DNA from: Gallionella sp.
GTDB lineage: Bacteria > Pseudomonadota > Gammaproteobacteria > Burkholderiales > Gallionellaceae
NCBI GenBank assembly: GCA_025350705.1
Contig: JANXXH010000138.1
Span: 1-37,026 of the forward strand
Reading direction: 5' to 3'
Length of the DNA: 37,026 nt
The position numbers were made by a program, and so were the translations under genes. The notes beneath the pieces were generated by a model, which made no database searches, was not told the DNA's origin, and saw only the letters and a list, made by a program, of their open reading frames with translations. Shown here piece by piece: positions 8,905 through 17,285 of this stretch; positions within the stretch are counted from its first letter, which is position 1, and each line of letters begins with the position of its first letter.

Positions 8905-8935
8905 GCAGTACATGTATTACAGATGCATGTACTGC
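8905..8935. promoter_or_regulatory. Putative NsrR-type operator in a 31-bp palindrome
   Basis: The arms GCAGTACATG and CATGTACTGC (8905-8914, 8926-8935) are perfectly inverted around 11 bases. Inside, 8912-8928 reads ATGTATTACAGATGCAT. The NsrR consensus I recall is ATGYATTTnAAATRCAT, and this site departs from it at only two specified positions. NsrR is the NO-sensing Fe-S repressor of nirK/aniA in several beta- and gammaproteobacteria. The site lies about 190-210 bases upstream of the cytochrome start, rather far for direct promoter occlusion unless the leader is long. Confidence 0.6.
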
Positions 8936-9019
8936 AATTCAAAACATATTCATAAAGGGGACACTTGTCAAGAATAAAGAGGGGAATAAATTAAACTGGT
9001 GGAGAAAACGTAAAGGGCC

Positions 9020-9089
9020 GGTCAAACTCCTCCGCCCCTGCCCCTCGCTTTGCTCTCCAACTATGCGAAAAACTTGGGGGAGCTTGACC
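9020..9089. repeat. Imperfect inverted repeat downstream of hemN
   Basis: GGTCAAACTCCTCC (9020-9033) and GGGGGAGCTTGACC (9076-9089) are complementary at 12 of 14 positions across a 42-base spacer. It lies 13 bases after the hemN stop and may form the 3' hairpin of that transcript. No clear T-run follows on the minus strand. Confidence 0.55.
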
Positions 9090-9102
9090 AACCCTTATGT
9101 GC

Positions 9103-10500
9103 CTAAATGACTTTTGAGTAAACCGCGTGCTTTTCCCGCGTGCGCAGATACTTGTCGAACACCATGCAGATATTGCGTATCAACATACGTCCCTTGGGAG
9201 TCACGCTGATTTTCTGCGGAGACATTGCCAGGAGTCCTTCGCGTTCATATTCGCGCAGCTCGTCCAGTTCGGTGGCGAAATAACGATCGAAATCGATCTG
9301 GAAATTGCTGTTGAAAGTTTCCTTGGTCAGTTCGAAATGGCACATCAAGTCCTGAATGATGGCACGGCGCACCAGGTCGTCGGCATTCAACTCCATGCCG
9401 CGCATGATGGGCAACACATCTCTGTCCAGCGCGGCATAATAATCTTCCAGTTCGCGATAATTCTGGCTGTAGGTCGGACCGATCTTGCCGATGGCGCTTA
9501 AGCCGAGCGCAACCAGATCGCAGTCGGAATGCGTTGAATAGCCCTGAAAATTGCGGTGCAGCCTGTTTTGCCGTTGCGCCACTGCAAGCTCGTCTTCCGG
9601 CTTGGCGAAGTGATCCATGCCGATGTAAACATAACCTGCATGCGTCAGCTTATTTACCGCCATACCGAGGATGTCCAGCTTCACTTGCGGTGCAGGCAGG
9701 TCTTCTTCGTGGATGCGGCGCTGAGGTTTGAACATGGTCGGCATGTGCGCATAGTTGTAGATGGACAAGCGATCCGGATTCGCTGAGATGATCTTGTCCA
9801 GCGTCGCAGCGAAACCTTCCAGCGTTTGTTTGGGCAAGCCATAGATCAAATCGATGCTCACCGACTTGAAGCCGTTGGCGCGTGCAGCATGGATCACCCG
9901 CAAGGTTTCTTCCTGACTCTGAATGCGATTCACCGCTTTTTGAACTTCGTCATCGAAATCCTGCACGCCGATGCTGATGCGGTTGAATCCAGCCTCGCCG
10001 AGCAGCGCAATCGTAGCATCGCTCACTTTGCGCGGATCGATCTCGATAGAATACTCGCCATCTTTCACCAGCTTGAAGTGCTGGCGGATCGCTGACATCA
10101 CCTGGCGTATCTCGTCGTCGCTCAAAAACGTCGGCGTACCTCCACCAAAGTGCAATTGCTCCACAACCTGATCAGGTCCGAGCAGCATCGCCTGCATCGC
10201 CATTTCTTTTATCAGGTAACGCACATATTCGCCGGCCTTGCTCTTGTCCTTGGTAATCACCTTGTTGCATGCGCAGTAAAAACACAGCGTGTTGCAAAAC
10301 GGAATGTGAATGTACAGCGAAAGAGGACGCGCCACACCATCGTTTTCGCGTTTTGCCACCCACTTGCCGTAGGTCACAGCATTGAAAGTTTCGTCGAAGC
10401 GATCTGCGGTGGGATAAGAGGTATAGCGCGGGCCGTTCTTATCCAGCCGGCGTATCAACTCCAAGTCCACTATCAAATGTGGTGGTGATATCCTGTCCAT
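9103..10500 (-). CDS. hemN: Oxygen-independent coproporphyrinogen III oxidase
   Basis: The product is 465 residues from the ATG at 10500, chosen for GAGGAA upstream; the frame extends 36 codons further but without homology. It opens with the typical DLELIRRLDKNGPRYTSYPTA. It carries the radical-SAM cluster motif CNTLCFYC plus the adjacent fourth Cys (CAC), then GGGTPTFL and the C-terminal HemN domain. Length matches E. coli HemN. It makes protoporphyrinogen IX from coproporphyrinogen III without O2, feeding heme synthesis under low oxygen. Its position next to nirK and a large cytochrome cluster fits micro-oxic or denitrifying growth. No convincing FNR box was found upstream. Confidence 0.95.
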   Translation of the reverse strand: MDRISPPHLIVDLELIRRLDKNGPRYTSYPTADRFDETFNAVTYGKWVAKRENDGVARPLSLYIHIPFCNTLCFYCACNKVITKDKSKAGEYVRYLIKEMAMQAMLLGPDQVVEQLHFGGGTPTFLSDDEIRQVMSAIRQHFKLVKDGEYSIEIDPRKVSDATIALLGEAGFNRISIGVQDFDDEVQKAVNRIQSQEETLRVIHAARANGFKSVSIDLIYGLPKQTLEGFAATLDKIISANPDRLSIYNYAHMPTMFKPQRRIHEEDLPAPQVKLDILGMAVNKLTHAGYVYIGMDHFAKPEDELAVAQRQNRLHRNFQGYSTHSDCDLVALGLSAIGKIGPTYSQNYRELEDYYAALDRDVLPIMRGMELNADDLVRRAIIQDLMCHFELTKETFNSNFQIDFDRYFATELDELREYEREGLLAMSPQKISVTPKGRMLIRNICMVFDKYLRTREKHAVYSKVI

Positions 10501-10691
10501 CAAATTCCTCGTATCCTGATCAAATAACGAACTAACCTGCCTCTCGGCATGCTTTGCTTCTAATGGTTCGAGAAATGCCTTGGATTTCAATAATAGCCCA
10601 TTCCCCAAACCAACTATTGTTCATAGTAGACCCCTCCAGGCTTGACCGTCAAGCACCCGCCCCTTGCGCAGCTCTTGCAAATTGCAGTTGC

Positions 10692-10781
10692 ATGAAAAGT
10701 AAGAGTCCGATAAACTTGATGCCAGTAGTTGATATTTTGATTCTGGGCGCCATTCCGGCAATTCGTAAATCAATTAAATAA
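10692..10781 (+). CDS. Possible tiny hydrophobic peptide (29 residues)
   Basis: A short frame begins MKSKSPINLMPVVDILILGA and ends with a basic tail (IRKSIK). It has one possible membrane segment flanked by Lys residues. It ends 17 bases before the better-supported 37-residue gene. There is no clear ribosome-binding site, so it may not be translated. Confidence 0.3.
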   Translation: MKSKSPINLMPVVDILILGAIPAIRKSIK

Positions 10782-10797
10782 GCAGGGGAGAGATATC

Positions 10798-10911
10798 TTG
10801 CCAATAGAACTTTTAGTGCCAATTGGAATATTTGTAATCGGTATCCTGGTTTCTGTAGCAACAACCAGTCTGGGAATCGAACGAATCATCGAAGGCGAAA
10901 AGAAAAAATAA
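10798..10911 (+). CDS. 37-residue single-pass membrane peptide (TTG start)
   Basis: The start is TTG at 10798, 7 bases after a strong GGGGAG. The product is almost entirely one membrane helix (LLVPIGIFVIGILVSVATTS) with an ERIIEGEKKK charged tail, and is followed by an intrinsic terminator at 10951. Size and shape resemble CcoQ/CcoH-type or other oxidase-associated micro-subunits, and comparable peptides occur elsewhere in this window. It sits between hemN and a CcoN-like mini-protein. Function is inferred only from shape and context. Confidence 0.65.
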   Translation: MPIELLVPIGIFVIGILVSVATTSLGIERIIEGEKKK

Positions 10912-10950
10912 CGACGCGGTAAAGTACCAGTTTAAAGCAATAAACATTAG

Positions 10951-10983
10951 AAAGTGTCCGATAATGGTCGGGCATTTTCTTTT
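10951..10983 (+). terminator. Intrinsic terminator after the 37-residue peptide gene
   Basis: The stem AAAGTGTCCGA pairs with TCGGGCATTT (10951-10961 / 10968-10977, with G-U pairs) and is followed by TTTCTTTT. Confidence 0.65.
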
Positions 10984-11084
10984 GTGTCGTCGTGTAAATG
11001 CAGTTGTTTCTTGTGGTCAACCGTCCTGATCGGTTAGCCCTTCCCCATTCAGCAGAACCAAATACAAATTCGTACCCTCACCTT

Positions 11085-11618
11085 ATGATCCAAGACTCGT
11101 TGCACAGGCATCTGTCGAAATTTCTGCTGCTTTCCGCCTTTTCATTTTTTATCGGTGCAATTCATGGCATGTTTCAAGTCATGCCTCCGGTTCGAGCCTG
11201 GCTGGATTCGATCGGCAGCCCCTACGGCGGCCCTGGCCATATGATAGACCCGCTGGCTCACGCGCATATGAATCTGGTCGGTGGTGTGGTACTGCTGGGT
11301 ATGGGTATAACTTTTTATCTACTGCCGATTTTCTCGGGGAAAAAGATTTATTCCCTAAAATTGATTGACCATACTTTCTGGTGGATCAGCATAGGAGTTT
11401 ATAGTTTCTACATCATACAAATGATTTTTGGCATTTGGGAGGGATTGCTCTTACCGTCCAACCCTCAGGACATTCCTGCCTTACATCGCTTTTATGGCCC
11501 GATCATGGCGATTTCCGGCACAGCTATGGCAATCGGTTTTTTCACTTATTTGGCTAATATCGTCCTGACCATGACAAAGTCTTCCGACAACGATACAAAC
11601 CAGACTGCCCGGGGTTAA
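11085..11618 (+). CDS. Miniature CcoN-like membrane protein (heme-copper oxidase subunit I-like, 177 aa)
   Basis: From the ATG at 11085 the product has about five membrane segments. LAHAHMNLVGGVVLLGMG carries His59 and His61, resembling the HxH heme-ligand helix of C-family oxidases and NorB, and a further His27 lies in the first segment. The IYSLKLIDHTFWW stretch resembles the loop after that helix in CcoN. It is far too short to be a full subunit I (about 470 aa) and lacks CuB ligands. A paralogue lies at 27184-27699. It may be a heme b-binding electron carrier or assembly factor. No clear ribosome-binding site is seen; an earlier in-frame ATG at 10998 is possible. Its stop overlaps the stop of the convergent gene. 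Confidence 0.75.
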   Translation: MIQDSLHRHLSKFLLLSAFSFFIGAIHGMFQVMPPVRAWLDSIGSPYGGPGHMIDPLAHAHMNLVGGVVLLGMGITFYLLPIFSGKKIYSLKLIDHTFWWISIGVYSFYIIQMIFGIWEGLLLPSNPQDIPALHRFYGPIMAISGTAMAIGFFTYLANIVLTMTKSSDNDTNQTARG

Positions 11619-12004
11619 CCGGATGCCAGCTTAAGCGGGAAAAGTAATATCTTTTGCTCTTCCCCATGTTGAAGGCGCACCTGTAACACCGCAGATTCTC
11701 CGAATCCCAGGCTCACTCCGCGACGATAAACACCGATATACCCATCCTGAATCGTTTGTACCCACGGTGCTGCATCATCCGCACGAAGGGATATGATCAA
11801 GTCATGTACCGGCCTGCCACGCGCGCCAGTGACGATGACGACGATCTCTGACATCCCTGCAAGCGGAGGATTCGGGTGAGGCTCGATGCGTACATCCATC
11901 TCTTTCCAGTGTTGCATGGGGATAGCCGGGAGCCCGTTCTCATCGTTACAGGCGGCAAGCCCTGCTGCAAGAAAACTTAACGATATTGCCAATAACTTTT
12001 TCAT
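11615..12004 (-). CDS. YtkA/FixH-like periplasmic lipoprotein
   Basis: The product is 129 residues. The lipoprotein signal ends in a lipobox (AGLAAC, Cys at about 19). The rest is a small beta-rich domain: VRIEPHPNPPLAG, then VVIVTGARGRPVHDLIISL, a pattern seen in the YtkA-like/FixH family. FixH/YtkA-type proteins accompany cbb3 assembly genes and may handle copper. It is the last gene of the long minus-strand run, after CcoG and a small membrane protein, which supports an oxidase-assembly role. Family assignment is moderate. Confidence 0.65.
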   Translation of the reverse strand: MKKLLAISLSFLAAGLAACNDENGLPAIPMQHWKEMDVRIEPHPNPPLAGMSEIVVIVTGARGRPVHDLIISLRADDAAPWVQTIQDGYIGVYRRGVSLGFGESAVLQVRLQHGEEQKILLFPLKLASG

Positions 12005-12041
12005 TATCCGGATGAAGATTCATCAGGAAAGATCGCACATC

Positions 12042-12476
12042 TCATACTTGCTTGTCGCTGTTATTTTCGTTTTCCCCTTCCGTGTCTGAAAGAGGTTCGC
12101 CCCCCGTGGATGAACCATAGAGATTCGTCATGTAGCGCACGAATAAGCCGGCAACTGCAACGTACACGATCGCACCCAAAAATCCCGGGTCTTCCACCCA
12201 GTCAACCCAGTTCACTTTGACCCCCGGACGCAGCCCCCAGAATGGGAAACTGAGCCCCACCCCAACCAATAATACGATCACCACCACTGCTATGAACCAA
12301 TAAGGAACATTCGGTTGCGATTCCTGAAGTTTCTCTACCAGCTCCCAATCTTCCATACCGCGCTTTTCCAAACGTTCTTCGTCAGAGGCATAGCCGAAAT
12401 TACCTTTGTCCTGCTTCCCCCAATGTGATTTAACATCGGACAACTGGGGCTGCTCTTGATGTGGTTTCTCATTCAT
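12042..12476 (-). CDS. Oxidase-associated membrane protein with FPFWGLRP motif
   Basis: The product is 144 residues from the ATG at 12476 (AAGGAT upstream). It has an acidic soluble N-terminus (about 1-58), TM1 (about 59-79) ending in FPFWGLRP, TM2 (about 95-115) and a Ser/Glu/Asp-rich tail. The same design, TM followed by FPLWGQRP, occurs in the 221-residue protein at 20271-20936 directly after ccoNO, so the two look like distant paralogues. There is no CxxCH. It lies 10 bases after ccoG. It could stand in for the CcoP N-terminal membrane anchor or be an assembly partner. No known family is recognised. Confidence 0.65.
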   Translation of the reverse strand: MNEKPHQEQPQLSDVKSHWGKQDKGNFGYASDEERLEKRGMEDWELVEKLQESQPNVPYWFIAVVVIVLLVGVGLSFPFWGLRPGVKVNWVDWVEDPGFLGAIVYVAVAGLFVRYMTNLYGSSTGGEPLSDTEGENENNSDKQV

Positions 12477-12486
12477 GAAATATCCT

Positions 12487-13803
12487 TTATTCGACAAAAT
12501 GCTGAATATTAAAACGGCCGACCCAGCCGTCATTGGAGCGAGCCACCACCACAAACTGATGGAGGCCGCGTTGCACCCTGGGCGACACAGAAAGAAACAC
12601 CGAGGCGCGCTCAGCCGACTTCAGATTCACCGTTTGGTCACTCAGGGAAAAATCACCTTGCGGCAATCCCTCGACAGATAGGCTCAATTCAGTTGGGCGA
12701 TATCGCTTGCTGGTTACTTCAATGCGGTAATTCCGAACTGGCTGATCTTTCGTCGCTTGCAAATAACCCGCCGAAATGTGAAAGGGCTGATATGACCAGA
12801 GACCCCACGCGAACATCAAAAGGCCAAGTGCTGCAAAGGGTGCGGTCCAAATGAATCGCGACATCAACGACATGCTGTTGTCACGGAATTTCCTCAACTT
12901 GGACTGTTCGCGCTCTCCCAGTTCAAACCGCAATAGACCTACGCCGTTTTTTTTGGCCTGCAAAGTATTGCACGCATCGATGCAATCGCCACAATTGATG
13001 CAGCTGTCATAGCTGTCTGTCTTGCGCGGATCCAGCTCGATAAAGCATGTCGTCACGCAATAATTGCACTTGGCGCATTCACCCGCACGGTTGGCATCGT
13101 ATGTAACATGAAGCGTTTCCTTGGCTTTGAACGAATGTTGCCATACTTTGTAAACACATGCGAAGCGGCACCAGAAATGTCGGATCACTGCGATATCCAA
13201 AAAGATGATCAACACCCATACCGTGTAGATCCAATATAAAGAACCGGCCAATCTCGTGTCTGGTCGCCAAATCATAAAAGACCATACCACGTCCGGAGGA
13301 TAAAAGTACAACAAGGGAACCAATGCGAAAAACATTGCCGCCAACAAAAAAGACAACCCCAGCAACGCCCAGTTCAAGAACTTGTTGCTTGCCGCTGCTA
13401 CTCGCGGTGCTTCACCGGTCAGGCTGACTTCGGCACGTTTGCCAAGCAATTTATGGGTCATATGGTTGGCCCATTCCGATACGGTGTTTTGCGGGCATGC
13501 CCACCCGCAAAAAACAGTCCCGGCAACCGAATACAATGAAACCATCCCGCAGGCCAACACGATCCATAACCCGAATATCAAGAAGAAATCGCCCAGCCAG
13601 ATTTGCCGATCCAACACTACCAATGCGGCATCCTCCGGAGAGACCCTGAATAGTCCGCTCACCGGGACGATCACCAATAGCAACAAAACTGCAACCTGCA
13701 AGATACGCCGTTTCCAATGAAACTTGGGCATACTTTTTTTCACCGTTGAGCCAATAATTTTGATTGGGATGCTGGAAAGTGTCTTGTTAACACCTGAAGA
13801 CAT
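12487..13803 (-). CDS. ccoG: Cytochrome oxidase accessory protein CcoG/RdxA/FixG
   Basis: The product is 438 residues. The start at 13803 has AAAGG 6 bases upstream. It has membrane helices, the CGWACPQ motif (99-105), then two 4Fe-4S clusters: Cys243, 246, 249, 253 and Cys268, 271, 274, 278, with the family-typical CINCGDCIDAC. A further membrane segment and a C-terminal Ig-like domain (FixG_C) follow. Family role: a cupric reductase needed for copper delivery to cbb3 oxidase. Its place in the same strand run as a CcoN-like gene supports a dedicated assembly role. It is slightly shorter than typical CcoG (about 470), but all cluster cysteines are kept. Confidence 0.92.
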   Translation of the reverse strand: MSSGVNKTLSSIPIKIIGSTVKKSMPKFHWKRRILQVAVLLLLVIVPVSGLFRVSPEDAALVVLDRQIWLGDFFLIFGLWIVLACGMVSLYSVAGTVFCGWACPQNTVSEWANHMTHKLLGKRAEVSLTGEAPRVAAASNKFLNWALLGLSFLLAAMFFALVPLLYFYPPDVVWSFMIWRPDTRLAGSLYWIYTVWVLIIFLDIAVIRHFWCRFACVYKVWQHSFKAKETLHVTYDANRAGECAKCNYCVTTCFIELDPRKTDSYDSCINCGDCIDACNTLQAKKNGVGLLRFELGEREQSKLRKFRDNSMSLMSRFIWTAPFAALGLLMFAWGLWSYQPFHISAGYLQATKDQPVRNYRIEVTSKRYRPTELSLSVEGLPQGDFSLSDQTVNLKSAERASVFLSVSPRVQRGLHQFVVVARSNDGWVGRFNIQHFVE

Positions 13804-13828
13804 GTGTGCCTTTCATATGCTGCGCTAT

Positions 13829-16486
13829 TTATAATAAACTCTGCGAGCCGTTTGCCTCATCGTCAAAAGGCGATATCGAAAGCAGGCGCAGACGATATTG
13901 TTCCGCCTCTTGCTTGTTGCCCGCAGTCTGTTCCAAGTGCCAGAGGGCGCGCAATGCTCCAACGTGGCTCGGATCAACCTTCAAGATTCTCTGCAAAGCG
14001 TTGCGCTCGCTTAATCCGTGCTGACTGGCTTGTGGAAGCGATGACAACATATTATCAGCTAACCCATCGGCAATCCAGTGATCTTGTGGATTCGCTTGAT
14101 AGGCCAGCCAAATCAAGCGACCTGACTTTTCTGCATCGCCTTGAATGGATGCCAACCACCCCCGAACTGCCAAATCCGTCGCCATGTAAGCGCGCCCGAA
14201 TTCATTTTTCTGTTCTGTCGCCACCCCCAATATATTCATGGCAATGTTAGCCTCCGGGTGCTGTTGCAATAGCCACTGCAATAATGCAGCCAGGTTGACG
14301 CTTCCGTCATAGCGCGCGCGCGGCAAATTAAATTCAATGTACGGTACCCACTCATCCTGAACCGGCCCCACACTCTCCGGAATTGGCCCCCAGTAGCGGC
14401 CAAGCCAAGTCCATGCGCCTTCGCCACCTGTTGCAGCACCTTGATCTCGCATTGATAAACGCGCTAAATTCCCCAGCATCGTATTCGCCCCGGAAAAGGT
14501 CTGACTTGGGCCGACCAAAGCCAGATGCATACCATCCATAAACATCTGGGCATCCGGGAAAACCTGGCGAAAACTGCGCAGCACGACTTTTAGCGATCGA
14601 ATATCGAATTGGTTGAGTGCCAGCCACTGCACAAAGACGCCTTTGGCATTCAAGTGGTTCCGCGCTCTCTGGAATTGTTGTACGGATAGCAAGGAGCCCA
14701 TCCCGGCCAGATCTGGATGAAACAAGTCACCGACTATCACATCGTAATTTTGTTGTGTAGAATTTAAAAAATGCCTTGCATCGTCACGCTGAATCTCCGC
14801 TTTGTCCAGAATGCTGCCGTTCACCGGAACGAACCAATTCCTGGCGGCAACTATCGCTCCTTGCGATAATTCCACCGCGCTGCGTTGTAAATCAGGAAAC
14901 GACAGGGATCCAGCCATCGAAATTCCGGTTCCCAGACCAAGAAACAATATCTTATGTGGTTCCGGATGCAGCAGTAATGCCAGCCGCGCCTGATTCATCT
15001 GGATCCTGACTGCGCCAGGATCGGTGGAAGCATCCATACGCTGCAAATCGCTCAACAGTATGCGTTGGCCATCCTGTTGCCGCACGACATGCGTCAGGGA
15101 AATCGCGTCTTCATAAAGGAATAAATCTCTGCTATTGGCTTCTATCTGCGGCAGAAGTTCATGCACCGGTGGCATACTGCGCAAAGGCCAGGCAAGCAAC
15201 AGCATGACTGCGAATCCCATCCATGCCCAGCGTGATTTGACCCACATCAAACCCAATGCAGTGATTGCAAGCCCGGCAAAAGCGACCATCGCGACACTGC
15301 CAAATAAGGGTATGCCTACCAAACAGGCCACGACTGCACCAACCCCGCCACCCAAACAGTTCGCCCCGTATAACTTTGCGCCAATTGCTTCCTCGTCGCC
15401 AAAACGACTAGCCAATAATGGCAGCCACGCCCCCAATGCCAAAGTGATCGGCAATGTAAATATCCCCAGCATCAACGCTTGCGACCACAGCGCCCCGAAA
15501 AGCGATTGGAACTGACTGCGCTCGACCCAAGCAGAAGCGGATGGCAACAACCATAAACTTAGCAGCACTCCGCCTCCAATTACGAACGGCATGAGCGCAG
15601 ATAACCAATATTTGCAGGTGCGCGGCAACAGCATGCTGCCAAGCGCAACCCCAAGCAGGAATACTGCCAGGATTACGCCGAGCACATATTCGGTGCGCAA
15701 CATGATCATGCCGTACAAACGAATCCAGCCAACCTCCAGCATGATGCTGCCCGCCCCGATCCCGGCATATATGATCAGCGCAAGCAACGGTGGTCGTGAT
15801 GGCTTGTTGTTATCTATAGGCTGAAGAGAACTATTACCCGATTGCGTTAATCGCGACAAGATAAATGCCGCGCCACCGACTATTAGTCCGAGCAAAGCGA
15901 CTATTCTCACCGAAACCGTCCAGCCCAATACCGGCAAACTCCACAATGGGAACAAAGCCCCCACGGCTCCTCCTATGGTATTCAGCCCATAGAGCTTTCC
16001 CAGCGATAAAGGTGTGCGTTCAACGACTTTAAGCACGAGAGCAAAACCCACTCCCATGGCAAATGCGGGAACAACCAGCAAACACAAGGCTTCCACCCCT
16101 TGCAAAAGATACCACTGTACCAACGACAGTTGAACGGCGATATTTTCCATCCATCCGCTGACCGACTGGAGCAGGTTTGGAAGCATCAGAGCATAGAGCG
16201 CAATTGCTGTATCAAGCGCCGCAAATAGCGTCAATGGCATATTGCATGACTTTGCCCATCTCACCCCTGCCAGACTGCCCAGACCCAAGCCGACCATGAA
16301 CGCCGCAACAGTGAGTACCACGCCGAATATACTTACCCCGAATTGCATGGACAACATGCGTGCCCACAGCACCTCGTATGCAAGGCTGGTCAAACCAGAC
16401 AGACAATAAAAAATGGCCACAGCCCACCACCAGGATGTCCTGCTTGACGTTTCCGGGTTCAAGCTGGATAACTGGGTGGGTGACAT
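13829..16486 (-). CDS. Fused multi-pass membrane / spermidine synthase-like protein with C-terminal TPR-like region
   Basis: The product is 885 residues from the ATG at 16486 (an in-frame TTG at 16504 is possible; neither has a good ribosome-binding site). The N-terminal half (about 1-440) has about twelve membrane helices resembling an MFS-type domain. The middle has a Rossmann methyltransferase-like fold, with LFLGLGTGISMAG as the SAM/decarboxy-SAM loop and VGDLFHPDLAG downstream. The last 200 residues are helical and probably TPR-like. Fused proteins of this kind are usually annotated spermidine synthase, but most have no shown polyamine activity. Here it lies 25 bases before ccoG within a respiratory gene run, so a role in oxidase biogenesis or modification is possible. 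Confidence 0.8.
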   Translation of the reverse strand: MSPTQLSSLNPETSSRTSWWWAVAIFYCLSGLTSLAYEVLWARMLSMQFGVSIFGVVLTVAAFMVGLGLGSLAGVRWAKSCNMPLTLFAALDTAIALYALMLPNLLQSVSGWMENIAVQLSLVQWYLLQGVEALCLLVVPAFAMGVGFALVLKVVERTPLSLGKLYGLNTIGGAVGALFPLWSLPVLGWTVSVRIVALLGLIVGGAAFILSRLTQSGNSSLQPIDNNKPSRPPLLALIIYAGIGAGSIMLEVGWIRLYGMIMLRTEYVLGVILAVFLLGVALGSMLLPRTCKYWLSALMPFVIGGGVLLSLWLLPSASAWVERSQFQSLFGALWSQALMLGIFTLPITLALGAWLPLLASRFGDEEAIGAKLYGANCLGGGVGAVVACLVGIPLFGSVAMVAFAGLAITALGLMWVKSRWAWMGFAVMLLLAWPLRSMPPVHELLPQIEANSRDLFLYEDAISLTHVVRQQDGQRILLSDLQRMDASTDPGAVRIQMNQARLALLLHPEPHKILFLGLGTGISMAGSLSFPDLQRSAVELSQGAIVAARNWFVPVNGSILDKAEIQRDDARHFLNSTQQNYDVIVGDLFHPDLAGMGSLLSVQQFQRARNHLNAKGVFVQWLALNQFDIRSLKVVLRSFRQVFPDAQMFMDGMHLALVGPSQTFSGANTMLGNLARLSMRDQGAATGGEGAWTWLGRYWGPIPESVGPVQDEWVPYIEFNLPRARYDGSVNLAALLQWLLQQHPEANIAMNILGVATEQKNEFGRAYMATDLAVRGWLASIQGDAEKSGRLIWLAYQANPQDHWIADGLADNMLSSLPQASQHGLSERNALQRILKVDPSHVGALRALWHLEQTAGNKQEAEQYRLRLLSISPFDDEANGSQSLL

Positions 16487-16614
16487 AAAGGATAGGGTAG
16501 GCAAGAGGGTGCCCTGGAATTGAACTGGGCGCGGATACAGCCTTAAGAGTTATAACTGATGAAAATAACGAAATGCATTTGACCCGCCCGCAGCAACCGT
16601 CGAACTTCGGGAGG

Positions 16615-17007
16615 CTAGAAAGGATAGAACCATACTATGCCAACGATCGCATGGACAATTGCCAGCGTTACGCTGAGTCCCGCAAATATCATGTGCGGCA
16701 CAAACACCTGCTTGCCATACACCACCATGGCAATCCCCAATCCGCCAGTAATCAGAACCAGCGTTATAAGCACCACTCCCAACAAAAACATGATGCGTTG
16801 CTTGTCTTTATCGGTTATAGATTTAGCACGCTCAGCTTCTATATGCTGCTGATAAAAATCCCGCATGATCTTCGCACTATCGGCTCCTTTGGTTGCCTCA
16901 TCGGCATGAGCAGGGATCACGTTCAGAATTGACAGGGATGCCACCAATACGATCCCGATAGAACGAAGAAGTGAAGTTCTAAAATATATCATTGCAGTTT
17001 GCAGCAT
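16615..17007 (-). CDS. Small exported membrane protein in oxidase operon (unrecognised)
   Basis: The product is 130 residues from the ATG at 17007 (AGG upstream; starts 8 bases after the previous stop). It has a signal peptide or first TM ending at PAHADEA, a charged amphipathic stretch (about 36-65, FYQQHIEAERAKSITDKDK) and then two membrane helices (about 70-92 and 103-126) carrying several His. No family is recognised. It is the last gene of the tightly packed block before a 128-base gap. Confidence 0.65.
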   Translation of the reverse strand: MLQTAMIYFRTSLLRSIGIVLVASLSILNVIPAHADEATKGADSAKIMRDFYQQHIEAERAKSITDKDKQRIMFLLGVVLITLVLITGGLGIAMVVYGKQVFVPHMIFAGLSVTLAIVHAIVGIVWFYPF

Positions 17008-17014
17008 AAACAAC

Positions 17015-17266
17015 CTACTCCACAGAAGACTTGGGGACAGAGTCATCTGCCTTGCGGTTAGATTTACGTATCGCACTGTACCAAGCCAGCACTGCCATTA
17101 AGATAAAGGGCGAAAAAATCCCACCCAATAAAAATATAAAGAGGTACCAGGGCGTTGAAATGGTAACGTGCAAAAAGCGATAACTATCAACCGATGCTTC
17201 TGCGGTAAATGCCCCGGACAAGCCAGCCATCACCAAGATAAACTTTATTCCGATGCGGTTCATCAT
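17015..17266 (-). CDS. Small membrane protein in oxidase operon (unrecognised)
   Basis: The product is 83 residues. The start at 17266 is chosen for GGAG 8 bases upstream; longer readings overlap the SUMF1 gene. It has a signal-like first helix (about 4-23), a short periplasmic piece (SVDSYRFLHVTISTPW), one membrane helix (about 38-60) and a basic then acidic tail. No family is recognised. Spacing of 19 bases to the previous stop and 7 to the next start indicates co-transcription. Confidence 0.65.
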   Translation of the reverse strand: MMNRIGIKFILVMAGLSGAFTAEASVDSYRFLHVTISTPWYLFIFLLGGIFSPFILMAVLAWYSAIRKSNRKADDSVPKSSVE

Positions 17267-17285
17267 AAAATTCTCCATCAATTTT

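Larger units (their letters stand above)
8720..9102. other. Regulatory gap upstream of the cytochrome c551-nirK pair
   Basis: About 380 bases with no gene. It contains the NsrR-like operator (8912-8928) within a longer palindrome (8905-8935), a second related half-site in inverse orientation (8776-8787, TGTAATACATGT) and an imperfect inverted repeat after hemN (9020-9089). Confidence 0.6.

Noticed and set aside
8874..9110. 78-residue plus-strand frame
   Set aside because: It runs through the NsrR-like palindrome and the inverted repeat after hemN, has no ribosome-binding site and an unprotein-like composition.
10509..10523. FNR box upstream of hemN
   Set aside because: Only one half (ATCAA) matches; the other half fails and the site is about 20 bases from the start codon.
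11085..11618. Broken remnant of a full ccoN gene
   Set aside because: The frame is intact, and a second similar short gene occurs at 27184-27699 with a good ribosome-binding site and coupled neighbours.
13829..16486. True spermidine synthase for polyamine synthesis
   Set aside because: The fused membrane domain and respiratory context make this label doubtful; only the general fold is supported.
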